Origin: Arcicella sp038230735
GTDB taxonomy: Bacteria; Bacteroidota; Bacteroidia; Cytophagales; Spirosomataceae
DNA length: 64,000 bases
Direction of reading: 5' to 3'
NCBI GenBank assembly: GCA_038230735.1
Contig: JBBRMR010000001.1
Location: forward strand, 62,001-126,000
Below, piece after piece: positions 34,112 through 43,902 of this stretch (its first letter is position 1; every line of letters starts with the position of its first letter). Made by a program: the position numbers and the translations under genes. Under the pieces are notes generated by a model. The model was not told the origin of the DNA. It searched no databases and worked only from the letters and a program-made list of their open reading frames with translations.

Positions 34112-36345
34112 TTCAATTTACACCTCATCCCCACATAAACCATTCTTCCAATAACGGGACCCCAAACCATTGAGGCATCGAAATTTTTACCGAAAGGGTC
34201 ATTGGTAGCAATTATTGGGTCTTTTTGCGTAAAGTTATTTAGGTTTTCTCCACCAACGTACAGTTCCCATTTCAAGAAACCCTTGGTAACTTGGGCATTA
34301 ATATTGGAGAATGCAGGAGCAAAAACCGCTGGCGAAGTGGCAGAATGTAAGTGTCCTTCTGTGGTATTTGGAATCCTTCTTTGTCCGTTCCATTGCCACG
34401 TAAAATCAAATTTCCACTTGTCAAATTTGGCAGCATAAGCCCAGTTTAATAGGAATCTATCCCGATTCACAAAGTGTTTAGGCAATAAAGTCAACTCTTC
34501 TGTGGGTGTTTCCACATCATTCTGCACATCAAAAACTCGATATGCTAATTTCAAATCCATCCGTTTCATCAAAGTATAATTGACCTCTGCCTGAAAACTG
34601 TTCGAGAATGAACGCCCTTTTAAATTATAAAATCTTACATAGTCTCTACTTTCCATATCCACAATTAATTGGTTCTGAAAATCAGTTCGATAAGCGTCTA
34701 AAATGAGCGTTCCTTTTTGTCCGAAAAGGTAAAAATCGTTGCTTAAACTTACGCCAAAATTCCATGATTCTTCAGGTTTAATCACCTCTCTTACAAGGAG
34801 TTGTCTCGAATTGACCAACATTCCAAAGTTCTCGGCAATGGCATTGGGCATTCGCCAACCTTTACCCGCACTTAGGCGTAAATGCGTTTCGGAATTTAAG
34901 TCATATTTTAAGTGAAAACGGGGCGTAAATCTTGTTCCATACAAATTATGAAAGTCCACCCGACCGCCCAAAACGAATATTAATTTATTCGGAATAGTCT
35001 CAGAATATTCCACAAAAGCCCCAGGCACAGATTCGGTTCTTTTGAAAGTTGAATCAATGTATTTTTCGTTATAATCGTCCAATAAATAACTCAATCCTGC
35101 CTTGTATTGATGATTGGTATTGTCAATAATATTCTGATAAATCAAATTGGCGTAAAGACTTTTCTGTGTTCCTGCATAATTTTTAAAACCAAAATAAGAG
35201 ACGTTATCGTGCAATATTCCGTTGATAATTAGTCCCAAACCTTGATACGGTTTTGACTGATATAATTTAGCCGTTTTACTGAAAAATTCGTATCGTTGAG
35301 TTTTACTACCAAAACCGTAAAACTTTCCAGAATTACGGTCAGTATCGGAATTAAAATTGACCTGCCCCCCTACTCTATCCTCAAAAAGTGCCTTCACACC
35401 GAATGAAGCCATCATTTTACCCGATTGATACTTCCACCGATTGATTCCGTTGAACTGGGTATAAAGGGGCAAATCCAGAAAGCCGTCCTTATTTTGGTCC
35501 AATTTAGTCTGCAAGGTACTGGCGTGGGTGAGCAAACCAACCGACCATTTTTTATCTAATTTATGGGCTAAATTCAAATTGATTTCTCCCCTACCCTGAC
35601 TATTTCCATAGATATTCAGGTACAATTTTTCGGGCGAATCAGGTTTCACTAATTCAATATTCAAAGCTCCCGTCATAGATTCGTAACCATTCACCACCGA
35701 ACCTGCACCCTTGCCCACATCAATAGAACTCAACCATGTGCCTGGGATATAATTCAAGCCAAAAGTGGTGTTCAAACCTCGGATAGCAGGAATATTTTCG
35801 ACATTCGTTTGCACATAATTGCCCGACAAACCCAACAATTGAATCTGTTTTGCCCCCGTGATGGCATCGGAATAGCTGACCGAAACGGAAGCATTGGTTT
35901 CAAAACTCTCAGAAAGGTTGCAACAGGCGGCTTTGGCAAGGGCTTTGGTCGTGATTATCTCGGTATGAATCGGGTTCATTCTATCAATCGTTGTGGCTTC
36001 GCTCCTCACCGTAACTTCTTGTAATTTAGCATTTTGTGGTATCAAATAAACTGTGAAATACTCCAAACTATGAGCCATCAAAGTATCGGTTTTATAGCCA
36101 ACCGAACTGATAATCAACTCATGATTTCCTGCCGATTTACTTAAAGAAAACTCACCTTTCGCATCGGTTGAAGTGCCACTTTTAGCATTTTCCCAACGTA
36201 AAGTTGCTCCAATTACGGGTTCGGTTTTACCATCTGCTTTCTTTTCTAAAACCATTCCTCTTAGGGTTTCGGTTTGGGCAAGAGCCGTTTTTGAAATCAG
36301 TAATAAGCTGAAAAAGAAGAGTTTATATCTTATTTTAAAATTCAT
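34108..36345 (-). CDS. TonB-dependent receptor, probable metal or metallophore type
   Basis: 745-residue outer-membrane receptor: signal peptide ending ALAQ (24), carboxypeptidase-like domain (LRGMVLEKKADGKTEPVIGA), a plug with VRSEATTIDRMNPIHTEIIT and an unusual adjacent Cys pair (141-142, KAACCNLSESFETN), then a barrel. It is shorter than SusC and has no SusD partner. It is coupled to the HMA-MauE gene and follows a CDF exporter gene, so a metal-related ligand is likely. The Cys pair in the plug could take part in metal binding. Confidence 0.88.
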   Translation of the reverse strand: MNFKIRYKLFFFSLLLISKTALAQTETLRGMVLEKKADGKTEPVIGATLRWENAKSGTSTDAKGEFSLSKSAGNHELIISSVGYKTDTLMAHSLEYFTVYLIPQNAKLQEVTVRSEATTIDRMNPIHTEIITTKALAKAACCNLSESFETNASVSVSYSDAITGAKQIQLLGLSGNYVQTNVENIPAIRGLNTTFGLNYIPGTWLSSIDVGKGAGSVVNGYESMTGALNIELVKPDSPEKLYLNIYGNSQGRGEINLNLAHKLDKKWSVGLLTHASTLQTKLDQNKDGFLDLPLYTQFNGINRWKYQSGKMMASFGVKALFEDRVGGQVNFNSDTDRNSGKFYGFGSKTQRYEFFSKTAKLYQSKPYQGLGLIINGILHDNVSYFGFKNYAGTQKSLYANLIYQNIIDNTNHQYKAGLSYLLDDYNEKYIDSTFKRTESVPGAFVEYSETIPNKLIFVLGGRVDFHNLYGTRFTPRFHLKYDLNSETHLRLSAGKGWRMPNAIAENFGMLVNSRQLLVREVIKPEESWNFGVSLSNDFYLFGQKGTLILDAYRTDFQNQLIVDMESRDYVRFYNLKGRSFSNSFQAEVNYTLMKRMDLKLAYRVFDVQNDVETPTEELTLLPKHFVNRDRFLLNWAYAAKFDKWKFDFTWQWNGQRRIPNTTEGHLHSATSPAVFAPAFSNINAQVTKGFLKWELYVGGENLNNFTQKDPIIATNDPFGKNFDASMVWGPVIGRMVYVGMRCKLK

Positions 36346-36363
36346 TTCTTATGTTATTTATCT

Positions 36364-37266
36364 TCAACACCCTTTATCCGTACAATCATCCGCCACCTCA
36401 AATTCGAGCGTGGCGTGATGAATATTTACGTGTTCTAAGTGGTGTTTTATAGTTCTTTTTAATATATTAATCTTCTGAAAATCAAGTATTTTATCCAAAA
36501 CTATGTGAGCCGTCAAAGCGTTTTCTGTCGTGCTGATTGCCCATACGTGCAAGTGATGTACGCTTGCCACTTCGGGTGATTCAAGGATTTCTTCTCGTAC
36601 TTTATTGAGGTCTATGTCGTTTGGGACACCATCTAAGGATAGTTTCAACGTATCTTTTACCAATGACCACGTGCCGCCAATAATCACGAAAGCGACAATT
36701 AAACTCAACATAGAGTCAATCCAAAGCCAGCCTGTATAGTATATCAAAATCCCACCAATCACCAAACCCAAAGACACCACGGCATCGGCTGCTAAATGAG
36801 AGAAGGCACTCTTTACGTTCAAGTCAGAATCTTTATCTCTGAAAAACTGTAAAGCCGAAAATCCATTAATGAAAATTCCCACCGCCGAGACTATCGAAAT
36901 GGTTAAACCTTCTTGGGCTTCGGGCTTGAAAAACCGTAAAATTGCCTCGTAACCAATCGCCCCAATGGACACCAGTAATACCAAAGAATTGAGCAGTGCA
37001 ATCAAAATGGAGGCTTTTTTATACCCAAAAGTATATCGTTCGGTTGCTTTAATACTTGTCAATCGAAATGCCAACAATGATAATGCCAAGGCAATAACGT
37101 CCGCAAAATTATGAAGGGCATCCGACAATAAAGACAATGAATTAATCCTTAGTCCTACAATAATTTGGAAGACAACGTACCCCAAATTAAACACAATGCC
37201 AATAATAAACGCTCGACTGAGATTCGTAATTTTGGGTGCGTGATGGTGATTGTGGTCGTGTGCCAT
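36364..37266 (-). CDS. Cation diffusion facilitator (CzcD/ZitB-like)
   Basis: 300 residues, six membrane helices and a C-terminal cytoplasmic domain. The N-terminus is His-rich (MAHDHNHHHAP). The transport site reads HNFAD (His52, Asp56) and HLAAD (His157, Asp161), the HD-HD arrangement associated with Zn-selective CDF proteins. The C-terminus ends with Asp/Cys residues (ADDCTDKGC) that may bind metal. It exports divalent cations from the cytoplasm using the proton gradient. It lies 18 nt upstream of the TonB receptor in the same direction. Confidence 0.92.
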   Translation of the reverse strand: MAHDHNHHHAPKITNLSRAFIIGIVFNLGYVVFQIIVGLRINSLSLLSDALHNFADVIALALSLLAFRLTSIKATERYTFGYKKASILIALLNSLVLLVSIGAIGYEAILRFFKPEAQEGLTISIVSAVGIFINGFSALQFFRDKDSDLNVKSAFSHLAADAVVSLGLVIGGILIYYTGWLWIDSMLSLIVAFVIIGGTWSLVKDTLKLSLDGVPNDIDLNKVREEILESPEVASVHHLHVWAISTTENALTAHIVLDKILDFQKINILKRTIKHHLEHVNIHHATLEFEVADDCTDKGC

Positions 37267-37366
37267 TTTTGAGCTTTGAGCAGTGAGCTTTGAGTAATGA
37301 GTAAAAGTATATCAAATCTAAACAAATAGCTTTAAAAATACATTTTTCCCATAAAATTGCTCAATA

Positions 37367-37801
37367 TCAAATCAACAAAGATTGAACAAAGATGATTCTA
37401 TCTCGTCCAGAAAGAGGAGGTGAGGAATTGGAATAAAGAAATGTATTGAGGGATTTCCTTTCGCTAACTTGTATGTATGTAAAGGTATCACAAAGCGTAC
37501 GCAAGTACGCTGGAAAAGGAATTTTAAAATCAATTTTATGCCCCTGTGAGGCATTTGGGCTGATTTTATGATACGTTGTTTGGTCAGAACAGCATTTTGC
37601 ACGCTTTAAAAAAGAATGTTTCTCCTCAAAATTAATCCCTTTATTAACCGAACAAGATAATTTTTTAAGGGCAGATAAATGGAATAAAGTAACGCCTTTT
37701 ATTTTGCAGAAATGCTTATATCCCGCAAACCCTGTGTTGGCAAACAGCACTTGGAAAGCCAAAAACAGGCAAAATATGCGAGTCAAAGTTTTGTTCATCA
37801 T
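37367..37801 (-). CDS. HYC_CC_PP-type protein, metal-cluster associated
   Basis: 144 residues with a signal peptide (to about residue 26). The three hallmarks of the HYC_CC_PP group are visible: an HFC-type motif at 30-32 (H-F-C instead of H-Y-C), a CC pair at 70-71 and PP near residue 128 in NSSPPLSGRDRI. These proteins occur in Bacteroidota beside TonB receptors and metal transporters; function unknown. It is the first gene of the cluster and probably exported. A start one codon later (37798) is equally possible. Confidence 0.7.
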   Translation of the reverse strand: MMNKTLTRIFCLFLAFQVLFANTGFAGYKHFCKIKGVTLFHLSALKKLSCSVNKGINFEEKHSFLKRAKCCSDQTTYHKISPNASQGHKIDFKIPFPAYLRTLCDTFTYIQVSERKSLNTFLYSNSSPPLSGRDRIIFVQSLLI

Positions 37802-37965
37802 TTTATTAAAGATACTTTTTAAACGTTTTGATTTTTTAGTTTAGTTCATTTTGTGTAATAAGTATTTAATTCCATCCATCGAAAACTCTTGGTCGTAATA
37901 CAAAAACGACACTTCATGTAGAAAACGCTTGAACATTCTCAAAACGCTTACACCTTTGATACACA

Positions 37966-38250
37966 ATGACAAAGCGAATAAACATAGAACTCATTTTTTG
38001 GATTGGTGGGCTAACTTATTTAGCCTTTATGAACCCTTCGGAATCGCACTTTTCGCTGTGTCCGATAAAGAATTTGGGGTTTAGTTTTTGCCCAGGTTGT
38101 GGATTGGGGCATTCCATTTCTTACCTGCTGCATGGAAATATTCAAGAATCTTTCCATCATCACCCACTCGGAATTTTTGCTTTGGTGGTAATTTTAGGAA
38201 GAATTTTTCAATTGATTAAAAACAATACATTTTTACATACAAATAACTGA
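37966..38250 (+). CDS. DUF2752 membrane protein
   Basis: 94 residues. The family signature is clear: SLCPIKNLGFSFCPGCGLGHSISYLLHGN with CPGCG, followed by SFHHHPLGIFALVV and a second membrane helix. The function of DUF2752 is unknown; the conserved Cys and His residues could bind metal or haem. It is followed at 45 nt by a TM2-domain gene in the same direction, an association I have seen for both families. Confidence 0.85.
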   Translation: MTKRINIELIFWIGGLTYLAFMNPSESHFSLCPIKNLGFSFCPGCGLGHSISYLLHGNIQESFHHHPLGIFALVVILGRIFQLIKNNTFLHTNN

Positions 38251-38295
38251 TTATTAATAATTTATCTCTCAAACGTTTGCCGTGAATCGTTCATC

Positions 38296-38676
38296 GTGAA
38301 CCCAAATAACAAAAAAATGAACACTACCATTTTGATGATGCTTTCTAACCTTGACGTTGAAGAAGCCATGTTTATCCAAAATTTAATCAAAGATATGTCC
38401 GAAGAAGAACAGCGAAACTTCGTGATGATGTACCAAAATAAACGCCGAGATACAACGCTCATTTTAATAACCACCATCGTAGGTTTCTTTGGATTTGCAG
38501 GAATCCAACGCTTTTTGACCGACCAAATCGGGATGGGAATTTTATATTTCTTCACGGGCGGATTGTGTTTTATTGGAACAATTGTCGATTTGGTAAATCA
38601 CAAAAGTATTGCCTTAGAATATAACCAAAAAGCGGCTTACGAGACCTTGAACGTAATGAAGGCTTGGGGAAAATAG
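38296..38676 (+). CDS. TM2-domain membrane protein
   Basis: 126 residues. The N-terminal ~50 residues are soluble and helical. Two membrane helices carry the TM2 pattern TTIVGFFGFAGIQRFLTDQIGMGILYFFTGGLCFIGTIVDLV. A downstream in-frame ATG (38317) is an alternative start. Function unknown; probably co-transcribed with the DUF2752 gene. Confidence 0.85.
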   Translation: MNPNNKKMNTTILMMLSNLDVEEAMFIQNLIKDMSEEEQRNFVMMYQNKRRDTTLILITTIVGFFGFAGIQRFLTDQIGMGILYFFTGGLCFIGTIVDLVNHKSIALEYNQKAAYETLNVMKAWGK

Positions 38677-38718
38677 GTAGTTGATGAGTGATGGATGAGA
38701 TGTGTAAACTGCTTTATT

Positions 38719-38765
38719 TAGGGAAGGCTTCGTTTAAAGGTGATGCCCAATCCGAAACCTTCCCT
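38719..38765. terminator. Hairpin after the TM2 gene
   Basis: GGGAAGGcTTCG pairs with CGAAaCCTTCCC across a loop of about 20 nt and ends in CTTTTA. It probably terminates the DUF2752-TM2 pair. Confidence 0.6.
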
Positions 38766-38897
38766 TTTATTGAAAAATTTGAAATAATACTCTTCTGAAA
38801 GTATAGTTATTCCAAAAACTTATTGTAAATTTCGTTGATTTTCAAGTATAAATCTAAGAAAAAGAACTCTTGGTTAATGTACTGTTTAATCATAAAA

Positions 38898-39791
38898 ATG
38901 GAAAAATCAATTTCACGTCGAACTGCCCTGCAAAGCGTCGGCTTAGTCTCCGCAACCATGCTCACAAGTTCGCTCAGCAACCGCATTGAAGCGGCTGATA
39001 ATCAGATGGATACAGGTTTGAAAGGACGTATCAATCACTCTGCTTGTCGTTGGTGTTACAGTGCAATTCCTTTTGATGATTTGTGTAAATCTGCCAAAGA
39101 AATTGGCATGAAATCCATTGAATTGACGGGACCAGCCGAGTGGGAAATCTTGAAAAAATATGACCTCACTTCGGGTATGGGTTGGGGCGAATATCCGAAG
39201 GGAATGGGTTTGCCTAATTTCTTCAACAAGGTTCAAAATCACGACCAATTGGTGGCTTTTTACGAAGATTTGATTCCGAAAGCGGCAAAAGCGGGTGTGA
39301 ACAATGTGATTTGTTTTTCGGGAAATCGGGATGGTTTATCGGATGAACAAGGGCTTTTGAATTGCAAAAAAGGGCTTCAACGCATTATGAAAACTGCTGA
39401 AAAACACAATGTTACGGTTTCGATGGAATTGTTGAATTCAAAAGTAAACCATAAAGATTATCAATGCGACCACACCGAATGGGGCGTTGTTTTATGCGAA
39501 ATGGTGGGTTCTGATAAATTCAAATTGCTTTATGATATTTACCACATGCAAATCATGGAAGGGGACGTAATTGCCACGATTAAAAAATTCCACCCTTACA
39601 TCTCTCATTATCATACGGGTGGTGTTCCTGGACGTAATGAAATTGATGAAACTCAAGAACTTAATTACCCCGCCATTATGAAAGCCATTTTAGACACGGG
39701 TTACAAAGGTTTTGTGGGGCAAGAATTTATCCCCGCCAGACCTGATAAAATTGCTTCGTTGAAACAGGGAATTATGATTTGTGATGTTTGA
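38898..39791 (+). CDS. Tat-exported hydroxypyruvate-isomerase-like TIM-barrel protein
   Basis: The ATG at 38898 is chosen because it places a Tat signal (SISRRTALQSVGLVSATM) at the very N-terminus; a frame opening at 38835 would bury it. 297 residues. The body is a xylose-isomerase-like barrel of the hydroxypyruvate-isomerase group: FDDLCKSAKEIGMKSIEL, NVICFSGNRDG, VSMELLNSK, LLYDIYHMQIMEG, HYHTGGVPGRNEID and GFVGQEFIP supply the Glu/Asp/His metal ligands. Likely a periplasmic sugar or polyol isomerase or epimerase; substrate unknown. Confidence 0.85.
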   Translation: MEKSISRRTALQSVGLVSATMLTSSLSNRIEAADNQMDTGLKGRINHSACRWCYSAIPFDDLCKSAKEIGMKSIELTGPAEWEILKKYDLTSGMGWGEYPKGMGLPNFFNKVQNHDQLVAFYEDLIPKAAKAGVNNVICFSGNRDGLSDEQGLLNCKKGLQRIMKTAEKHNVTVSMELLNSKVNHKDYQCDHTEWGVVLCEMVGSDKFKLLYDIYHMQIMEGDVIATIKKFHPYISHYHTGGVPGRNEIDETQELNYPAIMKAILDTGYKGFVGQEFIPARPDKIASLKQGIMICDV

Positions 39792-39834
39792 TTTTTAGGG
39801 GTTAGTGAATCTGCCCAATATTAACACCAAAAAG

Positions 39835-39890
39835 AGCGTAAATTTTAGCATAAGGGAATTATTCCGAACGCTAAAATTTACGCTATTTTT
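39835..39890 (+). terminator. Rho-independent terminator after the isomerase gene
   Basis: A perfect 15-bp stem (AGCGTAAATTTTAGC with GCTAAAATTTACGCT at 39870-39884) is followed by ATTTTT. It also faces the end of the minus-strand adhesin gene. Confidence 0.85.
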
Positions 39891-39912
39891 ATGCAAAACT
39901 TATTCCTAATTA

Positions 39913-42900
39913 TCAATAAATCAATACTTTACGGGTTTTCTCTAATCCGCCCGAACTGATTTTTAAGATATACATTGTTCCGTGAAGATTGGGTAGTTCA
40001 ATTCTTTTTGGGGTATTAAATTTATCAATGGTATAATCCGCCATGATTCGTCCGTAAAGGTCATAAATTGTAACTTTTGCTCCGATTAAATCCTCAATTG
40101 CTTCTACATTTATCACCCCGTCTAAACTTGGATTGGGAAAAATACTAACGCCTTCAAAACTAATATCCTGCACGTATTTTATCACGTCCGATACCTTTGA
40201 ATAACAGACCAGTTTTCCACCCGCAATGTTTACGCCCGTGTAGGTATTACTTGCCTGAACCTGATAATTTCCGTCCTTTTTGGCTTTAATCAGTCTGGTA
40301 ATAAGATCTTTTTGCAAATCGCCATTCAATCTCCACAAGTATCCATTTTCATCACCAAGTCCCTGAGCATCAAGGGTAAATGAGCCTATTTGTTTAATAA
40401 TGGTTGGCGTTGGGTTAGGTTTTGAATCTACGGCAATTTGGGCTGATGCTAAGGATATACAACCGTTATCATCTTGTACTTTGGCAAAATAGCTTCCCGT
40501 TTTAGAGGCAAAAATGGACGTATTATCTTCTCCTAAACCAATGGAATCAGTCGTACTTCTAAACCAGTAAGCCTTGAAGGCACTTGAAGAAACGATACGA
40601 ACCTTTGAACCTTCACAAAAAGTAACATCTCCATTTGCGGTCAATTTTGGTGAAGTTGGTAATGGATTCACTCGAATCAAAACGGATTGTGAGGGCTTCG
40701 ATAAACACCCAAAACCGTTGATGGCTTGCACGGTAATATTACCAGCGATATTTGTTGTAATAGTTTGTGCAGTTGCTCCCGTACTCCATTTATAAGTTAC
40801 GCTATTGACTCCTATGGCACTTAAAGCTACATTTCTATCGGCACAGAATGGATTTGCACCCCGCACCGTGATGGTTGGTGAGTTGGGTAAAGGATTGACC
40901 GTTGTACGAATCGTATCAGAAACGGCGGCGGCTTTGCAACCGTTTGAGTCAGTCAAAGCTACTGAAATTACGCCTACTTTTTTCCAAGAAAATTGTCTTG
41001 AATAAGTTTGTAAAACCGTCTGTCCATCCACCATCCAGGCGTATAGGGTTCTATTACCAGCGGGCGTTGTGCTTGCTAAACTTGACTGAACCACAACACT
41101 ATCTTCTTCACAAAATACCTTTGGTTTTATGAGGGTCAAAGTGGGTTTTGTTGGTAATGAATTAATGGAAACTTTCAGTGGTTTTGAATATGCCGCAAAG
41201 CACCCAAAGACATCCCTGACTTTTACGCTAAACGTTCCCGAAGTGATTACTGAAACTTCTGGTTCGGTTGAAACTTCTTGTAAAGTGCTTTCATCTCGCC
41301 AGCTATATTTTGATATATTTCCATTGGCAACCAAGGCTTTCATCGTTACTTTTCCACCTAAACAAACCGTTGCTGAACGTGGATCGGCGGTGATACTGGC
41401 GGGTTGGGGGGCGTTTCGAATGGTAATGGTAACATTTCTTGAAGTATCAGAAACGCAACTTTTATCACTGACGGTTCGGACATAAAATTTACCTACTTTT
41501 TCAATTAATGCGGTATTAAAAAACTTGCTCGTAGTATCAATCACAACCGTTTTTTTGGTACTAAATTCAGAATTATCTTTTGCATTTATCCATTTGTAAA
41601 CGCCCGTTGGCGAATCAGTTGAAGTAAGCGTGATGGTAGAATCTGGACAGAAAGTTAAAGGACCACCTGCTGAAATATTAGGGGTGGTTGGCAAAGGATT
41701 TATGGTAATGGTTACCACGTCAGAAGTTTCTCTTGACTTACAAGCCTTAGGGTTATTGGCAAAAACTGAAACTGATTTTGCAGTAATTTTGATGATTTCA
41801 GCGGTCGTTAATTTTGCTGAACCCGCTACATCAATCTGCGAACCAGTACGATTTAGATAATCCCATTCAAAAGTAGCACCCGCCGTAGTTGATGAGGCTT
41901 TTAAGGTGGTAAATTGTCGATAACAAAGTTCCGTCAAAGGTGGTTTTGTTACATCTGGGCTTGTAATAGTTGGTTTGGCTGGCAAAGGATTTATGGTTAC
42001 TACTGATGCCTGTGAAGATAAAGACGTACAGGCAGGAGTTTGTGTATCGGTATAAGTAAGGGAATAATTTCCCGCATCTCTAACGGTAATGCTTCGGGTG
42101 GTTTTGCCGTTACTCCACAAATAACTTCCCGAACCTTTACTATCAGAGGTTAAAGTGATACTGTCTAACTCGCAAATTCCTCTTGAACCGCTTAAATCAA
42201 TTACGGGAGGTAATGGTTTCAAATTGACCGTAACCACAATGGGCAATGAAGGCAAGGACGTACAGCCATTGGTATCTTTTGCTTTTACGGTTAAAGTATT
42301 GGTTGTACGTACAATAATGCCATCGGTTGTGGCGGTGGTGGTATCTACGCCTACGGTTCTACTCCAAATATTGGTGGTAGTTGCGTAAGAAGATGTTAAA
42401 GTAACTGAACCTCCTTCACAAAAAGTTATTATTCCGCTTGCTGTAACCGTTGGTTTTGCTGGAACCGTTGGGAATAATTGCAAAACTACTGCCACAGATT
42501 CATCCGAAAGACAGCCTACTGAATTGGCATAAGAGACCGTATAATTGTAAGTCCCTCCCGTTGAAACATCTGTTCCCGCCACTATGAGGTCATTGGTTGT
42601 GGTTGAAGTTGTAACAGCAACTGCATTTCTTTTCCAAGTATAAGAAGTTCCTCCGCTGGTAGCAGACAAGGTTTTTGTATCAATACCGCAAATAATATTG
42701 GGCGTGAATGAAGCGGGCGTTATCGTGGGTGTTAAAGGTTTTGGAGAAACTTTCAAACTAACTGCCACTGATTCATCCGAAGCACATCCTACCGCATTCA
42801 GACTTGAAACTGTATAGGCATAAGTTCCAGGCGTTGTTACGTCCGTTCCCGTTACCGTTATCGAATTGGTTGAGCCCGTAATGGCAACTGCATCCCGTTT

Positions 42901-43812
42901 CCAAGAATAACTGGTAGCTCCACTTGCCACCGTCAAAGCCTGTGTGGCAACTCCACAAATTGGTGTCGTAAGGGTTGCAGGACTAATAACAGGTGTTGCA
43001 GGTTTTGGACTTAATACCAAAGCCACAGGAGCTGAATCATCCGAAGGACAACCCACAGAGTTTACATAAGAAACTACGTAATTATAAGTTCCAGCGACAG
43101 TTTCTGTTCCCGTTGCAGTATAAGTATTTACGGTTGAACCCAAAACGGTTGATCCTCTTTTCCAAGTATAAGTTGTTCCTCCACCCGTTGCCGTTAAAGT
43201 CGTTGGCGAAGACCCACATAAAAGATTTGGCGAAACGGGATTAATGGTTGGCGTGGCGGGTTTTGGGGAAGCTTTAATTGCCACTTGATTACTAATTGCC
43301 GAACAAGCCGTTGCAGGATTCAATACGCTCACGGCATAATTATTAGTAGTTGGAGCAGCAACTGAATTGCCCGAAACCCCATACGTTGAAGCAGTTGCTC
43401 CCGAAATGGCAACACCATCTTTGAGCCAAGCATAATTTGCAGCAGCACTGGATGTTAAGGTCTGAGTAGCTGAACCACAGATGGGCGTTGTAACCGTTGC
43501 GGGTGTAACTGATGGAGCCGTCGGGACAATACCCAAAGCAATGGTAAATGGTCCGAGCGTACTATTGACCCCTGACTTTGTGATAATAACCGTAAAAGCA
43601 CCACTTGCTTGCACAAGCGTAGGTCCCGTTCCCACAACCGCATTGGCAGAATTTCGCCAGCTATACACCGTGATGCCCGTAGTGGGTGAAACTGAAAGCG
43701 TAGCACTACCTGCCCCTGTACAATTATATACCGCTACGATACTTTGTGCTTTTGACATTTGCGAAGCTAAGAAAACTACGCAAATGAATAACAATTTAGT
43801 AAAATTCTTCAT
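39913..43812 (-). CDS. Large T9SS-secreted repeat protein (Ig/PKD-like adhesin)
   Basis: 1299 residues. Signal peptide ends MSKAQ (23). About a dozen Ig/PKD-like repeats of 75-90 residues follow, marked by Cys-bearing strands (ADRNVALSAIGV, CEGGSVTLTSSY) and linkers such as VNPLPTSPKL. The first six units are the most alike (SYSWKRDAVAITGS, TYTWKRGSTVLGS). The C-terminal ~75 residues (SIFPNPSLDGVINVEAI to RKVLIY) are a type A T9SS sorting domain. Likely a cell-surface adhesin or matrix protein. It resembles secreted gelling or gliding-related proteins only in architecture; no enzymatic motif is seen. Confidence 0.85.
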   Translation of the reverse strand: MKNFTKLLFICVVFLASQMSKAQSIVAVYNCTGAGSATLSVSPTTGITVYSWRNSANAVVGTGPTLVQASGAFTVIITKSGVNSTLGPFTIALGIVPTAPSVTPATVTTPICGSATQTLTSSAAANYAWLKDGVAISGATASTYGVSGNSVAAPTTNNYAVSVLNPATACSAISNQVAIKASPKPATPTINPVSPNLLCGSSPTTLTATGGGTTYTWKRGSTVLGSTVNTYTATGTETVAGTYNYVVSYVNSVGCPSDDSAPVALVLSPKPATPVISPATLTTPICGVATQALTVASGATSYSWKRDAVAITGSTNSITVTGTDVTTPGTYAYTVSSLNAVGCASDESVAVSLKVSPKPLTPTITPASFTPNIICGIDTKTLSATSGGTSYTWKRNAVAVTTSTTTNDLIVAGTDVSTGGTYNYTVSYANSVGCLSDESVAVVLQLFPTVPAKPTVTASGIITFCEGGSVTLTSSYATTTNIWSRTVGVDTTTATTDGIIVRTTNTLTVKAKDTNGCTSLPSLPIVVTVNLKPLPPVIDLSGSRGICELDSITLTSDSKGSGSYLWSNGKTTRSITVRDAGNYSLTYTDTQTPACTSLSSQASVVTINPLPAKPTITSPDVTKPPLTELCYRQFTTLKASSTTAGATFEWDYLNRTGSQIDVAGSAKLTTAEIIKITAKSVSVFANNPKACKSRETSDVVTITINPLPTTPNISAGGPLTFCPDSTITLTSTDSPTGVYKWINAKDNSEFSTKKTVVIDTTSKFFNTALIEKVGKFYVRTVSDKSCVSDTSRNVTITIRNAPQPASITADPRSATVCLGGKVTMKALVANGNISKYSWRDESTLQEVSTEPEVSVITSGTFSVKVRDVFGCFAAYSKPLKVSINSLPTKPTLTLIKPKVFCEEDSVVVQSSLASTTPAGNRTLYAWMVDGQTVLQTYSRQFSWKKVGVISVALTDSNGCKAAAVSDTIRTTVNPLPNSPTITVRGANPFCADRNVALSAIGVNSVTYKWSTGATAQTITTNIAGNITVQAINGFGCLSKPSQSVLIRVNPLPTSPKLTANGDVTFCEGSKVRIVSSSAFKAYWFRSTTDSIGLGEDNTSIFASKTGSYFAKVQDDNGCISLASAQIAVDSKPNPTPTIIKQIGSFTLDAQGLGDENGYLWRLNGDLQKDLITRLIKAKKDGNYQVQASNTYTGVNIAGGKLVCYSKVSDVIKYVQDISFEGVSIFPNPSLDGVINVEAIEDLIGAKVTIYDLYGRIMADYTIDKFNTPKRIELPNLHGTMYILKISSGGLEKTRKVLIY

Positions 43813-43855
43813 TTTAGAAACTTATGCTAAAAATTCTTAGGTATGCTTCAATTTT

Positions 43856-43902
43856 AATTATGAGTTACGAAATATGAATCTCATATTTCATAACTCATAA
43901 TT
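43856..43902. terminator. Hairpin overlapping the obgE stop codon
   Basis: Two 22-nt arms (43856-43877, 43881-43902) with one mismatch and a 3-nt loop. The obgE stop codon lies inside one arm, so the hairpin encodes the last residues of Obg. It probably ends obgE transcription. Confidence 0.65.

Noticed and set aside
40574..43840. Many plus-strand frames opposite the repeat adhesin
   Set aside because: Repetitive Ser/Thr/Val-rich coding DNA gives open complementary frames; none has a signal, motif or promoter.
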